From positions 186,001 to 250,000 of the forward strand of contig JABTTQ020002182.1 of NCBI GenBank assembly GCA_016081115.2: a stretch of DNA of 64,000 nucleotides, written 5' to 3'. Each line of letters starts with the position of its first letter. Within the stretch, counting starts at the first letter, position 1. Below are positions 9,166-19,870 of this stretch, piece by piece. The stretch comes from Rehmannia glutinosa (Eukaryota; Streptophyta; Magnoliopsida; Lamiales; Orobanchaceae). The notes under the pieces are model-generated. The model was not told the DNA's origin. It saw only the letters and a list, made by a program, of their open reading frames with translations, and searched no databases. A program made the translations under genes and the position numbers.

Positions 9166-10560
9166 CAGGGTGACCAAATGAAATCGAAACCAGAACCATT
9201 GTCAATAGTTCAGAAAGCGTTGACGGGAGATCGATTCCAAAACCAAAATCAGAACAGCGTCGCCGGTTCCAATTACGGTTCCATGATGTCAAAAATCATA
9301 GAACCAGCGGTTAAACCACTTGTTTCAAGGTTAAAACCAACGAATTTTTATTTTTTTGGATAAAAACATGCTTCAAGAAATGTTAAATATTTATTATGAT
9401 CTTTTACATTCACAATTGCATAAGACACATCTTAAACCAACTGTTGTAAGTGAACTGCGTGGACTTTGATTCCACTATACTCTAAGAGAATATGTAAACA
9501 ATTTAATATTATTACTAATATATAGGGATGGCCAAATGGAAACAAAATTAGGCTTCAAACCAAAACTATAACCGTTGTCAACGGAACCCAATTCTAAAAT
9601 CAGAGGCAGAACCGTGTAGGCTAGTTCTAGTTATGGTTCTTCGATGTCAAAAACCATGCAACCGACATTTTAACCATTGGTTCGAATTGATGGTTTCAAG
9701 GTTAAAATCGACGAATTTTATTTTGGGGTAAAAATAAGCTTCAAAAAATGTTAAATATTTAATATGACATTTTATATTCTCAACCACATGGGACATGTCT
9801 TAAACCAAATATTGTAAGCGAATTACGTGGACATTGATTCCTGCATACCCTAATAGGTTATGCAGACAACTTAATATTATTATCAATGTTGAATCCAAAC
9901 TTTTATAATATTTTCAATATTAAGTCTAAAACTTAATATTGTTATTAATATTAAGTCCGTGTCCTTTTCTTTTTTTCCATTTCTTTTTTTTTGTAAGTCA
10001 AATTGATAAATTATTTTTAAAAAAAATTCAAAAAATTATCATAAGAAAAAAGAGTTTCGATTGAACCAGAACTGTGGAGGAACCGGGCTGCAGCTTGAAA
10101 TCAAAATCTCCAGTTTTGATTTTAGAATCAGAACCATGAGACAACTGTTCTGATTCAGGTTTCTGTGTTTCTGGAACTAGAACCGATGGTTTTGGAAGCA
10201 GAACCTACGATTCTAGAACCGGGGTCACCCTTATTAATATTAAGTCCAAAATTTTAATGTTATTATTAATATTAAGTCCAAAACTTAATATTATTATCAA
10301 TATTAAGTTCAAGTTTTTTTTATATTCCATTTTTTTTGTAACAAAAATTGATAAATTATTTTAAAATAAATCCAATCAAATTATCAAAAGAAAAAATAGT
10401 TCTAGTTAAATCGGAACCAAAATCGTGGAGGAACCAGGGTTCCATTTGGAAGGCTGGAACCATCGATTAATGGTTCTAGTTCCTTTTTTTGAGGAACGAG
10501 AACCAACGGTTTTGGAACCGAAACAAGCGATTCAAAACCATGGTTAAACTTAGTTTACGA
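9166..10560. mobile_element. Nested hAT-like non-coding elements with tandem duplications
   Basis: The left end CAGGGTGACCAAATG (9166) faces GGGGTCACCCTTA (10221-10233), giving an inverted GGGTGACC terminus. The ends are densely packed with GGTTC/GAACC motifs (GAACCG, CCAGAACC, TGGTTC), the subterminal motif clustering seen in plant hAT elements. Inside are two tandem pairs: about 9166-9525 with 9526-9880 (shared AATGTTAAATATTTA, TCTTAAACCAA, TTTAATATTATTA), and about 9925-10245 with 10246-10560 (shared TTGATAAATTATTTT, GTGGAGGAACC). No transposase frame and no clear 8-bp target duplication were found. Confidence 0.45.
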
Positions 10561-10639
10561 TTGATATTCAATATTAAAATGAGTGCATAAACGAAACTCA
10601 GTAGGAAATACTTACCTTTCAGTATTCAACTTCATCTTT

Positions 10640-11230
10640 CTTTAGCCTCAATCTTTAGTTCAAGGTTACATCACATCATTCCAAGTACAGTCTTCAATTG
10701 AATGAACCTTGGTTTACTTAGTGTCCTGTTCAGAATGTATGTTAGATGTTTCTCAGTGATGATGTACTCTATTATCATGCTCTTTTTTTCTCCATGTGAT
10801 CTCTATAAAGTGATATCTCTACTTGGTTCGGAGTGCAGCACTAGATTTCGAGCGATGTGAATAGCACTTGTATTATTCACATAGGATGAGATATTCAGTA
10901 ACATCACTATCATAGTCTCTAAGTGGTTGCTTCATCCATAGAATCGACGCACAACAATTTCTTGTAGCTATATATTCAGCTTCAATAGTAAATGTGGCAA
11001 TAGATGTCTGCTTCTTGCTGGACCATAATATTAGCCTATCTTTAAGTAACTAACATGTTTTGCCGGTACTTTTCCTATCAATCTTGCAACTTGCATAGTC
11101 TGCATCATAACAACCTTTCATTGTCAAATCATTGTCTTTAGGATACCATAGAATCGACATTGATAGTTCCTATCAAGTATATCTCACAATCCAGTCTGCT
11201 TGTAGTGAGATAAATGACAATTCTATCAGC
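10640..11230 (-). pseudogene. Copia RNase H remnant
   Basis: In minus translation I read GCYDADYASCKIDRKSTGKTC, then WSSKKQTSIATFTIEAEYIA, then CCASILWMKQ. These match the Ty1/copia RNase H pattern (DADYAG...DRKSTSGxC...SWxSKKQ...STAEAEYxA...WMxxxL). The two acidic positions (DAD and EAE) are still visible. Stops and frame changes mean no function. RNase H removes the RNA strand during reverse transcription. It continues in the same orientation as the RT at 11400-12050. Confidence 0.65.
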
Positions 11231-11399
11231 TTCCTATGTTGTGCTGATTTGTTGGTTTTTTTGTCTTCATCTAAGTCCATCTTCTGAGATGTGTTCATGG
11301 GTACTTTGGCGATTTTGCACTTTGCTGATCGAGCTTCTAAATAAGATCACTTGTGTACTTGGTGTGGTTGATAAAGAATCATTCAATGAATTGTTTAAT

Positions 11400-12050
11400 T
11401 TACAATCCGAAAAAATAATTCAAGTCTCTCATCATACTCATCTTAAACTCACTCTGCATGAGCTTTGAGAACTTCTCATCGGAAATCTTACATTCGGACC
11501 TAAAAACCATGTCATTTTGGACTAGTAAACTATCTTCCCCATCTTGAATTCTTAAAATGCCTTGTCCAATATTCCTTTCTTGAATCCATGCTTGATAAAA
11601 ACCCCGACAATATCTCATACCACGCTCTTAAAACTTGCTTAAATCTATAAAGAGCTTTTCTCATTGAATAAACTCTGTCAGTGTTGTCTTTAAATCCTAG
11701 AGTTCGACATATATTTTCTTCATTAAGAAATATGTTTTTCGCATCCACCTGTGATCCTTGATACCTTTATGAATCGCATGAGCGAGAAACATTCTGGTAG
11801 CTTCCAATCTTTCTATTGGGGTGAAGGTTTATCAGAATCTATACCCTCTTGTTGATAATAACCTTTGGCAACTACTCAAGCCTTGCTCCTTTTAATGATT
11901 ATGTGCTCATCCATCTTAAATACCCATTTGGTGACAATCGCTCTCATGTGAGTGGTTTTTTTCACCAGTACATATACTTTATTTCTCGCAAATTGGTTTA
12001 ATGCTTTTTACGTAACACTGATCCACTCTAAATATTTGAGAACGTCTTAA
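11400..12050 (-). pseudogene. Copia reverse transcriptase remnant
   Basis: Minus frames contain VAKGYYQQEGIDSD near 11860, then MDAKNIFLNEEN (normally MDVKxAFLNG) at 11748, ALYRFKQVLRAWYE (normally ALYGLKQAPRAWYD) near 11635, and SKLMQSEFKMSMMRDLNYFFGL near 11400-11460 (normally FEMSMMGELxYFLGLQ). The YVDD catalytic box is not readable. This is an RVT_2-type copia RT broken by several frameshifts. The sequence style is close to the Sirevirus-like elements further right, but it is an independent, older copy. Confidence 0.7.
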
Positions 12051-12310
12051 AAGGAGAAGAAGTCATGGGATGGGGTAGCCCGTTGGATAAATGTGTATAT
12101 ATTTCTATGTCGGGTGTAGTAACAATCTTGGAGAGTTTGCGAAGATTCCGTTGGTTGTAGTAGCCATGAAGTGGAGAGTAGCTGCGAAGAAACTGGTTGT
12201 CACTGAAAGAGAGTCTTTGCGATACACTATTTAGTGTATCATGTGTACTTACTGATTAATGGGTTTCCTCCTGGATATATAAGATAGAGGATTAGTATAG
12301 GATTACAATA

Positions 12311-12322
12311 CCTCTGATACCA
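12311..12322 (-). other. Primer-binding site (initiator Met tRNA)
   Basis: The minus strand reads TGGTATCAGAGG; eleven bases match the standard plant retrotransposon PBS TGGTATCAGAGC. It marks the inner edge of a 5' LTR lying to the right. Confidence 0.65.
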
Positions 12323-12411
12323 CTATAATCTTAATATGCCTTTTATTTGCTTTAATTTATATTATGCACATTACTGTTATACATACAAACTATGTTTTAA
12401 TTACACACTAA

Positions 12412-12956
12412 TAGAGTTTGCAATTGGGCCAAGCCAGGTCCGCCTGTCGGGCCAACATTAACTTTTGGGCCAGGTCGTGTTGGCTGGAGGTATTTACAAG
12501 CATCTATTTTTAGGCCCAATCTGGTCTTGCATGGGCCATTGGCCAAAATGGCCCAAGAGTCAATATTTTTTATATTTTTTATTCAAAGATATATATATAT
12601 ATATATATATATTAATAAGTTTATTTAAGTTATAAACCAGATTGTATTACTTATTAGAACTTAGAAGTGTAACTTGTATATTCTTAACTTTATAAATTAA
12701 CTAATGTAACATGAATTCACTAAAAATTACATCAAATCTCTAACTTTAAGTTTTTTGGTTAATACATATGTGTGTATATATGTATAAAGAAAAGTAGTGG
12801 GCCAAAAAGGCCCAGAAAAATTGGGCCAAGATTGTCCTGAGTTTGGTCGACCTGTGAGGCTAGTTGGGATGGGCCAAATAGGCCTGGTCCTTTACGGGCC
12901 TTAACACAGGATTGGCGGGGCTAGCCAACTTGGTTGCGCTCATATTTCCAGCTCTA
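12412..12956. mobile_element. hAT-like MITE (545 bp) with decayed 8-bp target duplication
   Basis: Ends TAGAGTTTGCAATTGGGCC and (inverted) TAGAGCTGGAAATATGAGCG share TAGAG..TG..AAT. Both arms are crowded with GGGCC/GGCCC motifs (TTGGGCCAAGCC, GGGCCAACATT, AATGGCCCAAG, GGGATGGGCCAAATAGGCC). Flanking 8-mers CACACTAA (12404-12411) and GATACTAA (12957-12964) agree at 6 of 8 positions, as expected for an old hAT target duplication. No ORF is inside; an (AT)n run sits at 12589-12612. Confidence 0.7.
12589..12612. repeat. (AT)n microsatellite
   Basis: A pure AT dinucleotide run of about 24 bp inside the hAT-like MITE. Confidence 0.85.
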
Positions 12957-12990
12957 GATACTAAAACCGAACTTGCGAAAACTGAGAAAA

Positions 12991-13259
12991 TGTACAAGAT
13001 GAGATTTAAAGATAACTTATAATCTATTAGAATTAGTTTTAGTTGGTTTAATATTATGTTTTAAGAGTTATCAATAGTTAGGAGTTTTATTGTGGAGAAG
13101 ATTGATTTCCTAAACAGTGAATTTGTTATTATATTTAGTTGGTTGAATTGATGTTAAAAACTTGAGTTTTATCTCTTTTTCATTATAATTTATATTTCTT
13201 CGTGAAGTTTCGTATTGCCTTTGTTTGTGCTCGTTTATTCGTAGTTTTCTCTTGCATCA
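12991..13259 (+). repeat. 5' LTR of the gypsy remnant (about 269 bp)
   Basis: It starts TGTACAAGATGAGATTTAAA and ends CTTGCATCA, followed two bases later by the PBS-like TGGTATCCATAG. Its first 108 bp recur at 14314-14420. Confidence 0.5.
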
Positions 13260-13299
13260 GTTGGTATCCATAGACCAACTACGATCTTTAATATGTTAT

Positions 13300-13975
13300 C
13301 TCGACAACACTTAGGATTTGAATATACGAGCAATGACATTGTTCAGATTCGTCAGCAAATCAACTTACTGACAAATCAATTTGATATCGTGTGCATCTAA
13401 TATCAAGAAACCAAAAGACTTATTGTAAAATAATATTTTATTGGTTGTAAGTTTGCATACGATATAGTGCTCATCCAATTCACCCGGTTGGAAACTTATG
13501 TCATGCACATGTGTGATTTATTCTTTGGTAACATTGAAGATGATGACTATTATGGACCACCAATTTTGATGAAGAAAACGACGACGATTCAATGGAGGTT
13601 GGTTTCGAAGAACCTCAAAACTTTGATGAGAAGATTAGTGGTTATGATCGGCCATCTATCTTTGATAAAGATTGTGACTACACAATTCGATAGTTGACTA
13701 CAAAAAAATGTCGAAATTAGAAGAGGGGTATAACACTTATGGCGGACAACCAATTTTTGATAAAGAAATTGAGGTTGTTGAAGAATATAATATTATGCTC
13801 AATTCTAATCTTGTCGGCATTGTTAGAAAATTTAATCGGCATCATGTTAATAGAAGTGAAACACACGTATGGGACCAACATTGTCTCTGTGGTCTTAATC
13901 GTTTTTGCAGAGTTGGCAAACCACTAAAGCACGCGTATGATAATCTTTACGAAATTAATGATGTTATTCATTAGA
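13300..13975 (+). pseudogene. gag-pol leader fragment of the gypsy remnant
   Basis: Frames at 13467-13697 and 13708-13974 cover this stretch. The second reads MSKLEEGYNTYGGQPIFDKE and continues to a stop created inside the MITE that begins at 13972. The YGGQPIFD phrase resembles the acidic (Q/E)PIFDE spacer repeats in some plant Ty3/gypsy Gag-Pol proteins, but no catalytic domain is visible. The frame is cut by the MITE, so the 88-codon ORF is a fusion of old element and insertion. Recognition is weak. Confidence 0.3.
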
Positions 13976-14201
13976 GCTGTCAAAATGAGTCTTACCCAGT
14001 AAAAAGGTGGGGTCAGGCTTCATTTTTAGAGGCACGAAATGAGCCGGGCCTATTTGGCCCGACCCATTCATTCTGAAACACTGGACGAATCCAAATTTGT
14101 GTGTATTTTCATGGGTTGGGTCAGACTGGCTTCAAAAATAGCGTCTGGATCACTATTTGGCCCGACTTGACCCAATTTTTTGGGCCGCCGGACTGACACT
14201 A
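13972..14201. mobile_element. hAT-like MITE (230 bp) with 8-bp target duplication
   Basis: The left end TAGAGCTGTCAAAATGAG faces the right end ...GACTGACACTA. Subterminal motifs GAGCCGGGCC, GGCCCGACCC, GGCCCGACTTGACCC and GGGCCGCCGG cluster at both arms. Flanks TTATTCAT (13964-13971) and GTATTCAT (14202-14209) match at 7 of 8 positions. There is no coding capacity. It shares the TAGAGCTG terminus and GGCCC style with the MITE at 12412-12956, so both were probably moved by the same hAT family. Confidence 0.75.
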
Positions 14202-14313
14202 GTATTCATCTTATTTTCTCGTCTCCTCCTCCCCACCCTTAATGGTTTGGTAATTCTTTTAGTGGCGGTCTCTCTTCCAATTCGAGGACGAATTGTCTCG
14301 ACCTCTGAGAGAA

Positions 14314-14420
14314 TGATGGAGATAAGATTTAAAGATAACTTATAATCTATTAAGATTAGTTTAAGTTGGTTATTTTATTATGTTCTAAGAGTTATTAATA
14401 TTTAGGAATTTTACTTTGGA
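14314..14420 (+). repeat. 3' LTR start of the gypsy remnant
   Basis: This is the second copy of the direct repeat also found at 12991-13098 (shared GATTTAAAGATAACTTATAA). It is truncated at about 14420, where AT-rich DNA begins. Confidence 0.5.
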
Positions 14421-15968
14421 TAACACAAAATTACGTCGCCTTAATTAAATAATGCGAACAATCTATTCTTATTTTTATTACTGAATTTTCTTAAATTTTA
14501 CCAACAGAAACCAATTCCGTTAGCAATCTTTCTTATTTTTTTAAAAATTACCAACAAAAATTGATGTCGTTAATAATTAAGTACATTTTTTCAATTGGTA
14601 AACTACTTTTACATTATTTATTTATTGATCTTTATTTTCAAGTAATCGTTTAATCTGTTGGTAAATTAATTTTATATTTTTTATATACAATAAATTATTT
14701 GTACCGATGGAAAATCAATCTGCCCATAAGTTTATTTTTTTAATTTATTATATTTATTATGTTTTTTAATATATAATATATAATATTATTTTGTAATATA
14801 AATTTATCTATAGTGTATAATATAATTTTAATATATAAAGTATATAATATAACTTTTAATATACATACATATATAAATAAGAGCATATATGTGTATATAT
14901 ATAAATCAAAGCAAAAGACGGAATAAGAATCAACTTAGCTCATTGGCAAATTAAATTGCACCTCCAAAGAACAAAGGTCTTGGTTTGATGCTTCTTGCGA
15001 GCAAAATGAAAAATCTCGTTCATACTTGTTAAATGTTAGAAAAAGTGATACAAAAAAGTCTTATATTTTGACAAAATAATGCTACATAAGACTCACCTGT
15101 AATATTTTATAAGTATGTTTCCAAAGTATACAGTAGGGACTTAATGTAACAATTAATTATTATTTTTTGTTTGAAACACTACACATAGATGAAGTGTTAC
15201 TAAAATCTATTAAAAGTGTTACCTATTATCTATAATAATATTTTGTGGCTATTAAGTAATATTTTTTGGGTGTAACCTAATGCCATTTATGTTAAAGTGA
15301 CTATTAGTGGAATCCCCCCATTTAATTTCTTTGTTGTGAAATATATATTTTATATGTTACCTATGTACAATGATAAAAACAGTTAGACACCCATTTATGA
15401 TAGGAAATGAACAACAAGAGTTGAATTTAGGTCTATAGCACTGATATGAGAGTCACTTATTCATATATATTATGTATACTTCCTCTTATTCCAAATCTTT
15501 TATTTTTGTTTGATTTTACATCTCACAATATTGTTTATATCATTAATACATACTAAACTTAAAAAAATCATTTTAAATAGTCATTTAACATTAATTGTAT
15601 AAACTTGACAAGGATGAAATACAATTGGAATAAAAGATTATAAATGATCACTTCTCTAGCCTAAATTTATTACTCTCAATTTTCTTTTCTGGTTTATGTA
15701 AGATATTTTATTTATGTCCCATGGGTCCCATTAAAGAAATTATCTTTTATTTTAATTAAGAGATAATTTTGGCTCGGTGATCTCTTATACAAGGTAACAA
15801 TCTTTTATTTATGTTAAGAGATCGTTATTGCTTTAATAATATTAGGTATCAAATCCTTTTAATTAATATGGAGATATCTTCTAATTATGGCAGTTTGATG
15901 GATCATGTACCTATAAATAAAGCCAAGTAGAAGCCGATCCTCTCTCTACATAAAAATCGATATTTTTT
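14421..15968. other. AT-rich region without genes
   Basis: No ORF of note. 14500-14720 holds degenerate ACCAACAGAAA/CCGATGG-type motifs that loosely resemble the subterminal repeats at 19430-19870, so this may be the worn left arm of the CACTA element. 14740-14900 is almost pure A and T. A tRNA-like stretch is listed separately. Confidence 0.35.
14931..15002 (+). repeat. Possible tRNA-derived SINE head
   Basis: An A-box-like TTAGCTCATTGG (14935-14946) and a B-box-like GGTTTGATGCT (about 14982-14992) are about 45 bp apart, the spacing of an internal RNA polymerase III promoter. The B box departs from GGTTCGANNCC, so the call is tentative. Confidence 0.35.
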
Positions 15969-16325
15969 GTGACGCCCACCCCTATTACGACTACTGGAAA
16001 ATATATATAAATAGTAAAACTCGGCCACAAACTATATTTAAAACGTGTAATAATTTTTTTTTGGGATCCTAGTGATACTTTAACAACAAACGAGTAAAAA
16101 TTATTTTAATTAAAAGATAAGGACAAGCCATGTGCACAAACAAAAGAGGTAACCAACCCTGTTATTAAACACAACAGACATCCGCGTGATCAAATACATA
16201 ACCCACATCACCCAGCTATTTACATGTAAATATTTACATCAGAGTTTTCAAAAGAGGGTACAACCCTAAACCATAATATAATACAAGACCAAAAAGGGAA
16301 AGATAACCCATCAATATAGCCCAAC
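15969..16325. repeat. Probable Ty3/gypsy LTR fragment
   Basis: It starts TGTGACGCCCACCCCTATTA, the style of a plant chromovirus LTR start, and continues with a TTTACATCAGAG...GGTACAACCCTAAAC stretch. No partner LTR or coding part was found; it stops where the Sirevirus LTR fragment begins. Confidence 0.3.
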
Positions 16326-16331
16326 AGGTTG

Positions 16332-17553
16332 TCCTTTGATTGGTTTTAAGCTCGTTTTTAACACTTGTTTTAGCACTTAGTTATTTATCAGTTGGATAGC
16401 AGATTTGACTAACAACAGATATAAAGTAAATGCAGGAATGTAAATGCTGAAAGTAAATTGACACAAGTATTTTTATAGTCATTCAAAGATGGGGTAATTC
16501 TTCTAGTCCACTCTTCTCCAACTCCTGGAGGAATTCACTAAGTAAGAGATCAAGTTACAAAGCAGTTAACAGTCTAGAGACAACCTTGATCACACAGCTG
16601 GCTTCTCCTGCGACTCAGCTTCTTCACGAGGCAGCTGCCTGGCTACTTCAACCCACTTCTCAAGTTCTTGGATTTGATCACGAAGCCCTCCAACAAACTT
16701 GATATTTGGTTCGACCTTGAACCTTTCTACAATCCTTCAACTTGGAAAGTAGACCCCTTTTTATCTTCAAATTGTTTCCTCTTCAACTAGTTGAAGTTAT
16801 CTCTCCTTCACAGTTTGTGTTGGATCGAGTTTCTTCGAGTTTTAGGCTTGAGGAATATCTTGATAAGCTTTGAGAATTTGTAGGTTAATTGCTTGAATAT
16901 TGCTTAAAAGATCTGTGTCATTCATAACCTTTTCTCAAATGCTTCCTCAGCCTTTTATAGTGCACATTTGAAATTTGCCCGTTGAAGAGATATGCTAGTT
17001 TCAAATGTCACTTTGTGTTCGTTGGCTTGTCTTTTCTTGGTCTGCAGCCCTTGTGATGTTGACCTTTCCTCGTATTAAATTGCTCTTCAGCTTTATAGGT
17101 TCTGACACAAGATGCAGTGTTTCCCATTGGCTCATTTCTTTTGCATATTTCTGGGCCAAACACTTTAATACCTGGAAGCTTGACATATTACTTGATCTTG
17201 CCTTTACCAGGGTGAATTGAGTCTGCTCCAATCATAAGATTGACTCAACTATCACTTTAACTGTTAGACTTGGCTCCTTAAGTTGACTTGACTGACACTT
17301 CTCACAGTTGTTCCTCAGCTGACTCTCCTTCAGTCGAATCCTTGACTTCCTTCTAGGCCATACTCAACTGACACACAAAAGAGTCTTCATTCTAGTCCGC
17401 AGTTGACTTCTTGTAATCTTGACTTAGCTGACTTCACTCAGCTCTTCCAATCCTATCTATTACAATACATAATTACAAGGAAAATGGGGTGCCAACTTCC
17501 TAGTCTAAGTTTTACATGGTATCATCAAAATCTAACAAATAAATTTCCTAACA
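16332..17553 (-). repeat. Solo Sirevirus-like LTR, truncated
   Basis: The minus strand starts TGTTAGGAAATTTATTTGTT and aligns by eye along its length with the LTRs of elements A, B and C (shared TAGAGG.. CCCCATCTT, CTCCTGGAG, CTATAAAAGG). About 250 bp of the LTR 3' end, up to GGGACCTACA, are missing at the left. It lies within the CACTA remnant. Its CAG/CTG sites are intact, as in element A. A TATA box (TATAAAAG) is at 16952-16959 in minus sense. Confidence 0.8.
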
Positions 17554-17699
17554 ATGATGATATATTACTTTTATGTTGGGAGTGGTTGTTTATGTTATTT
17601 TTGTTATTACTGTTGTGTTTGTTTTGCATTATACTTAGACATTAACAAATTTTAGGGATTATGTTTTCTAATTTCAATTAATATTATTTTGATGTATTA

Positions 17700-18660
17700 C
17701 GTCTATTGATTAATTTTATTCCTTGTTTCAGAAACACTATAGGTGGGATCTAGCCAACGACACACAAATTCATCATGTTCATGAAGTATGCCTCACGGTG
17801 CTATCGAGATATGGTATGCACTTTTAAAAGAAGTAGAAACCTCGATAAGCCCCCTTGTGTGCCTGATGATGCCTGGAAGAACTGGTTGACCTATTGGAGT
17901 CAACCAGAAGTCTGCTCTTTCTGAGATGCAGAGCAACAACAAGATGTCCGAGATGGAGGGACCTGATTCATGTTGTTCTTGCCACTCTGGAGGGTCTTGC
18001 TCATGCATTACGCATTCTAATATTATCGAAAGTAAATTTTTAGTTACTTGAAGATTTTACAAAATAAATATAAGTTATTTTCAATACTTTGTGGTTTTGG
18101 ATGCATCGACACAATACTGGACATGATCTCCATGCGTACGATACGTTTTTGCGTACGCATATGAGGAAAAGATGGTTCATTTGTCGATGAGAAGTTTAAG
18201 CATATATCTGTAAGTATAACTTTAAGTTGACATTATATATGTTATTTTGAGTCGTTTGTAATGTATGTTAATGTTTTGCAGGTGGAAGTGCAGGCACATG
18301 CAGCAGGCTGTTACACATGAGGTCGAATAGGAGGGCTCCGACGACATATACTTAGATGTCGTGGAGATGAAGAAGAAGCGGGACTATGGCCTTGGGACTC
18401 TAGCATCTTTGTTCGTCAGGATTGGTGGTCCTAGAGCCCCTCCTAGCACTCTACAAGTCGATGAGACATTGAGGAGACATGTGTTTGAGTAGGTGATTGC
18501 ACAAATGGCGTTTATGCAAGAACATATGGAGAATGAGCATGAGGAGTGTGCTCAGTTGCATACGCATATTGGAGAATGAGCATGAGAAGCGTGCTCAGTT
18601 GCATGCACATATTGAGAAGAAACGTTATGAGTGTGCTCAGTTGCAGTCACGTGTATTAGG
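17700..18660 (+). pseudogene. CACTA (En/Spm-like) element protein remnant (Transposase_24 type)
   Basis: The exon-like part 17730-18020 follows a pyrimidine tract and CAG. One frame reads KPPCVPDDAWKNWLTYWSQP, the other continues SEMQSNNKMSEMEG and CHSGGS, which match the KPxWxxxxxWxxxxxYWxSPE..S..NR.......HxGGS core of the plant CACTA-associated Transposase_24 family. After intron-like AT-rich DNA, 18095-18220 reads RTHMRKR and, one frame over, DGSFVDEKFKHIS. After a second gap, 18281-18540 gives DDIYLDVVEMKKKRDYGLGT. There are frameshifts and stops. This family is the second ORF of CACTA elements; the main transposase is not visible here. Confidence 0.65.
18534..18651 (+). repeat. Three tandem coding repeats in the CACTA protein tail
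   Basis: A unit close to GAGCATGAGGAGTGTGCTCA, extended by GTTGCATACGCATATTG, occurs three times with period about 45-48 bp. In frame it encodes a Glu/His-rich helical segment with EECAQLHTHI. Confidence 0.65.
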
Positions 18661-19429
18661 ATTATAAAACATTCTTTTTGTATTAACTTTATTTTCTTAT
18701 CATTCTGAATGAGAATCATTTGGTCAAATATTTGCATATTATATTTGCATGTGTCTAATACTCTATATTGTAAATAATATGATGTGTGATGTCACACAAA
18801 ATATCATATTATCGAGTGTAATATAGAGTATAAGTAATTGTTCACAACCTAAATAGATTTGGACAAACCATTGGTATAGTTGCAATATAATCTGGTATTG
18901 GTCTATCTTCACTATATGATTATACTGGTAAGTTGAATTAAATATGACCACATGAGATACAAGATAAAGTGAGTTGCTGGGATTCAAGGGTTCAATCTCA
19001 ACAACGTCTTCTCTCCCTTTTAAGGTAAAATTGTAAAGTCTTTTTATCCGATGTGCTAGGGTAGATCATGATTATACATGTTAAACTTAATTAACCTTTA
19101 CGCACAGTCAAGTAGATACTGATGTTTCAACAACATGTACAAGAAATGGCGTGTATGATGATGGAGATGCGCTGCCAAGGACATACGTCTCTTCCTTGAC
19201 AGCACCTACTGAATAGATGACAAACTTTTGTATTTTTTGTATTGTATTATTTTATGAATATAATGTCTTACATACTTTTTTGACTATTATTGCCATGTAT
19301 GTTTTATAGAACACACTTTATTGACTATAATTGAATTTTTGTGTATTGTGTGAAAATGTAAATTATATTTGAACGTATGTTGTGCGAATACATGTTTTAC
19401 AGGTTTATAAATATAAAAAAATAAATTTT

Positions 19430-19870
19430 AAATTAGCAACGGATCCGATCTGTTGCTAAATTATAATTTATTTGTTTTAATTCCCGGCGTTATTTTATTA
19501 AAAAATCATTAATTTAGCGACAGATATATCCGTCGTTAAATGTGACGATGGAAAATCCAATGTTATATTAATAAAAAATGTTAATTTAGCGATGAACATT
19601 TCCGTTGTTAAATATAACGACAAATTTTTATGTCGCTATCTCATAACTATTTTGTCAAAAAACTTATTATCCCACTACAAAATATAATGACGATTTTTTT
19701 ATACATTTTCTGACGGATAGAATATTTGATCTCGTAAAGCTTGCTAAATTAGCGACGAATTTGATGTTGCGTCGCTAATTGTCGAGCGACGTGGTTTATT
19801 TCCATTGGTATATCCGTTCGTATACTCTTTACCGATAGATTTTATATGTTTAGTGACGAATTAATACATC
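19430..19870. repeat. CACTA-type subterminal repeats
   Basis: Several inverted and direct copies of TTAGCGACGGAT/ATCCGTCGTTAAAT-like motifs (for example TTTAGCGACAGATATATCCG, TTAGCGATGAACATTTCCGT, AAATTAGCGACGAATTTGAT). A CCCACTACAAAAT near 19672 resembles a CACTA terminus (CACTACAA). Such arrays bind transposase at CACTA ends, and this fits the coding remnant upstream. Confidence 0.5.

Larger units (their letters stand above)
10620..12325 (-). mobile_element. Degraded Ty1/copia element with internal deletion
   Basis: The minus strand carries, in order, a primer-binding site (12311-12322), then after only about 250 bp the RT, then RNase H. Gag, protease and integrase are missing. All coding parts have stops and frameshifts. 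The 5' LTR would lie to the right of 12323 but is cut up by later insertions, and no 3' LTR was recognised on the left. Confidence 0.7.
12991..14420 (+). mobile_element. Small Ty3/gypsy remnant bounded by partial LTRs
   Basis: A direct repeat (GATTTAAAGATAACTTATAA plus TTAGTTTNAGTTGGTT) is present at 12991-13098 and 14314-14420, read as the starts of the 5' and 3' LTRs. A PBS-like TGGTATCCATAG lies at 13262. The 3' LTR is preceded by a coding-like tail (about 14270-14313), similar to the last residues of plant gypsy pol, running into a purine-rich tract. Most of pol is missing, and a hAT-like MITE sits at 13972-14201. Confidence 0.5.

Noticed and set aside
9178..9363. 61-codon ORF as a small gene
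   Set aside because: It lies inside the GAACC-rich hAT-like repeat and is not preserved in the tandem copy.
9166..10233. A single hAT element with 8-bp duplication between these ends
   Set aside because: The inverted ends match, but flanking 8-mers (AATGTTTA and TTAATATT) do not, so the pairing of these two ends is uncertain.
11214..11468. 84-codon plus-strand frame
   Set aside because: Complement of the degraded copia RT/RNase H; no support of its own.
16325..17558. Complete solo LTR with 5-bp duplication
   Set aside because: The LTR lacks its 3' 250 bp, and the right flank ATGAT has no match at the left edge.
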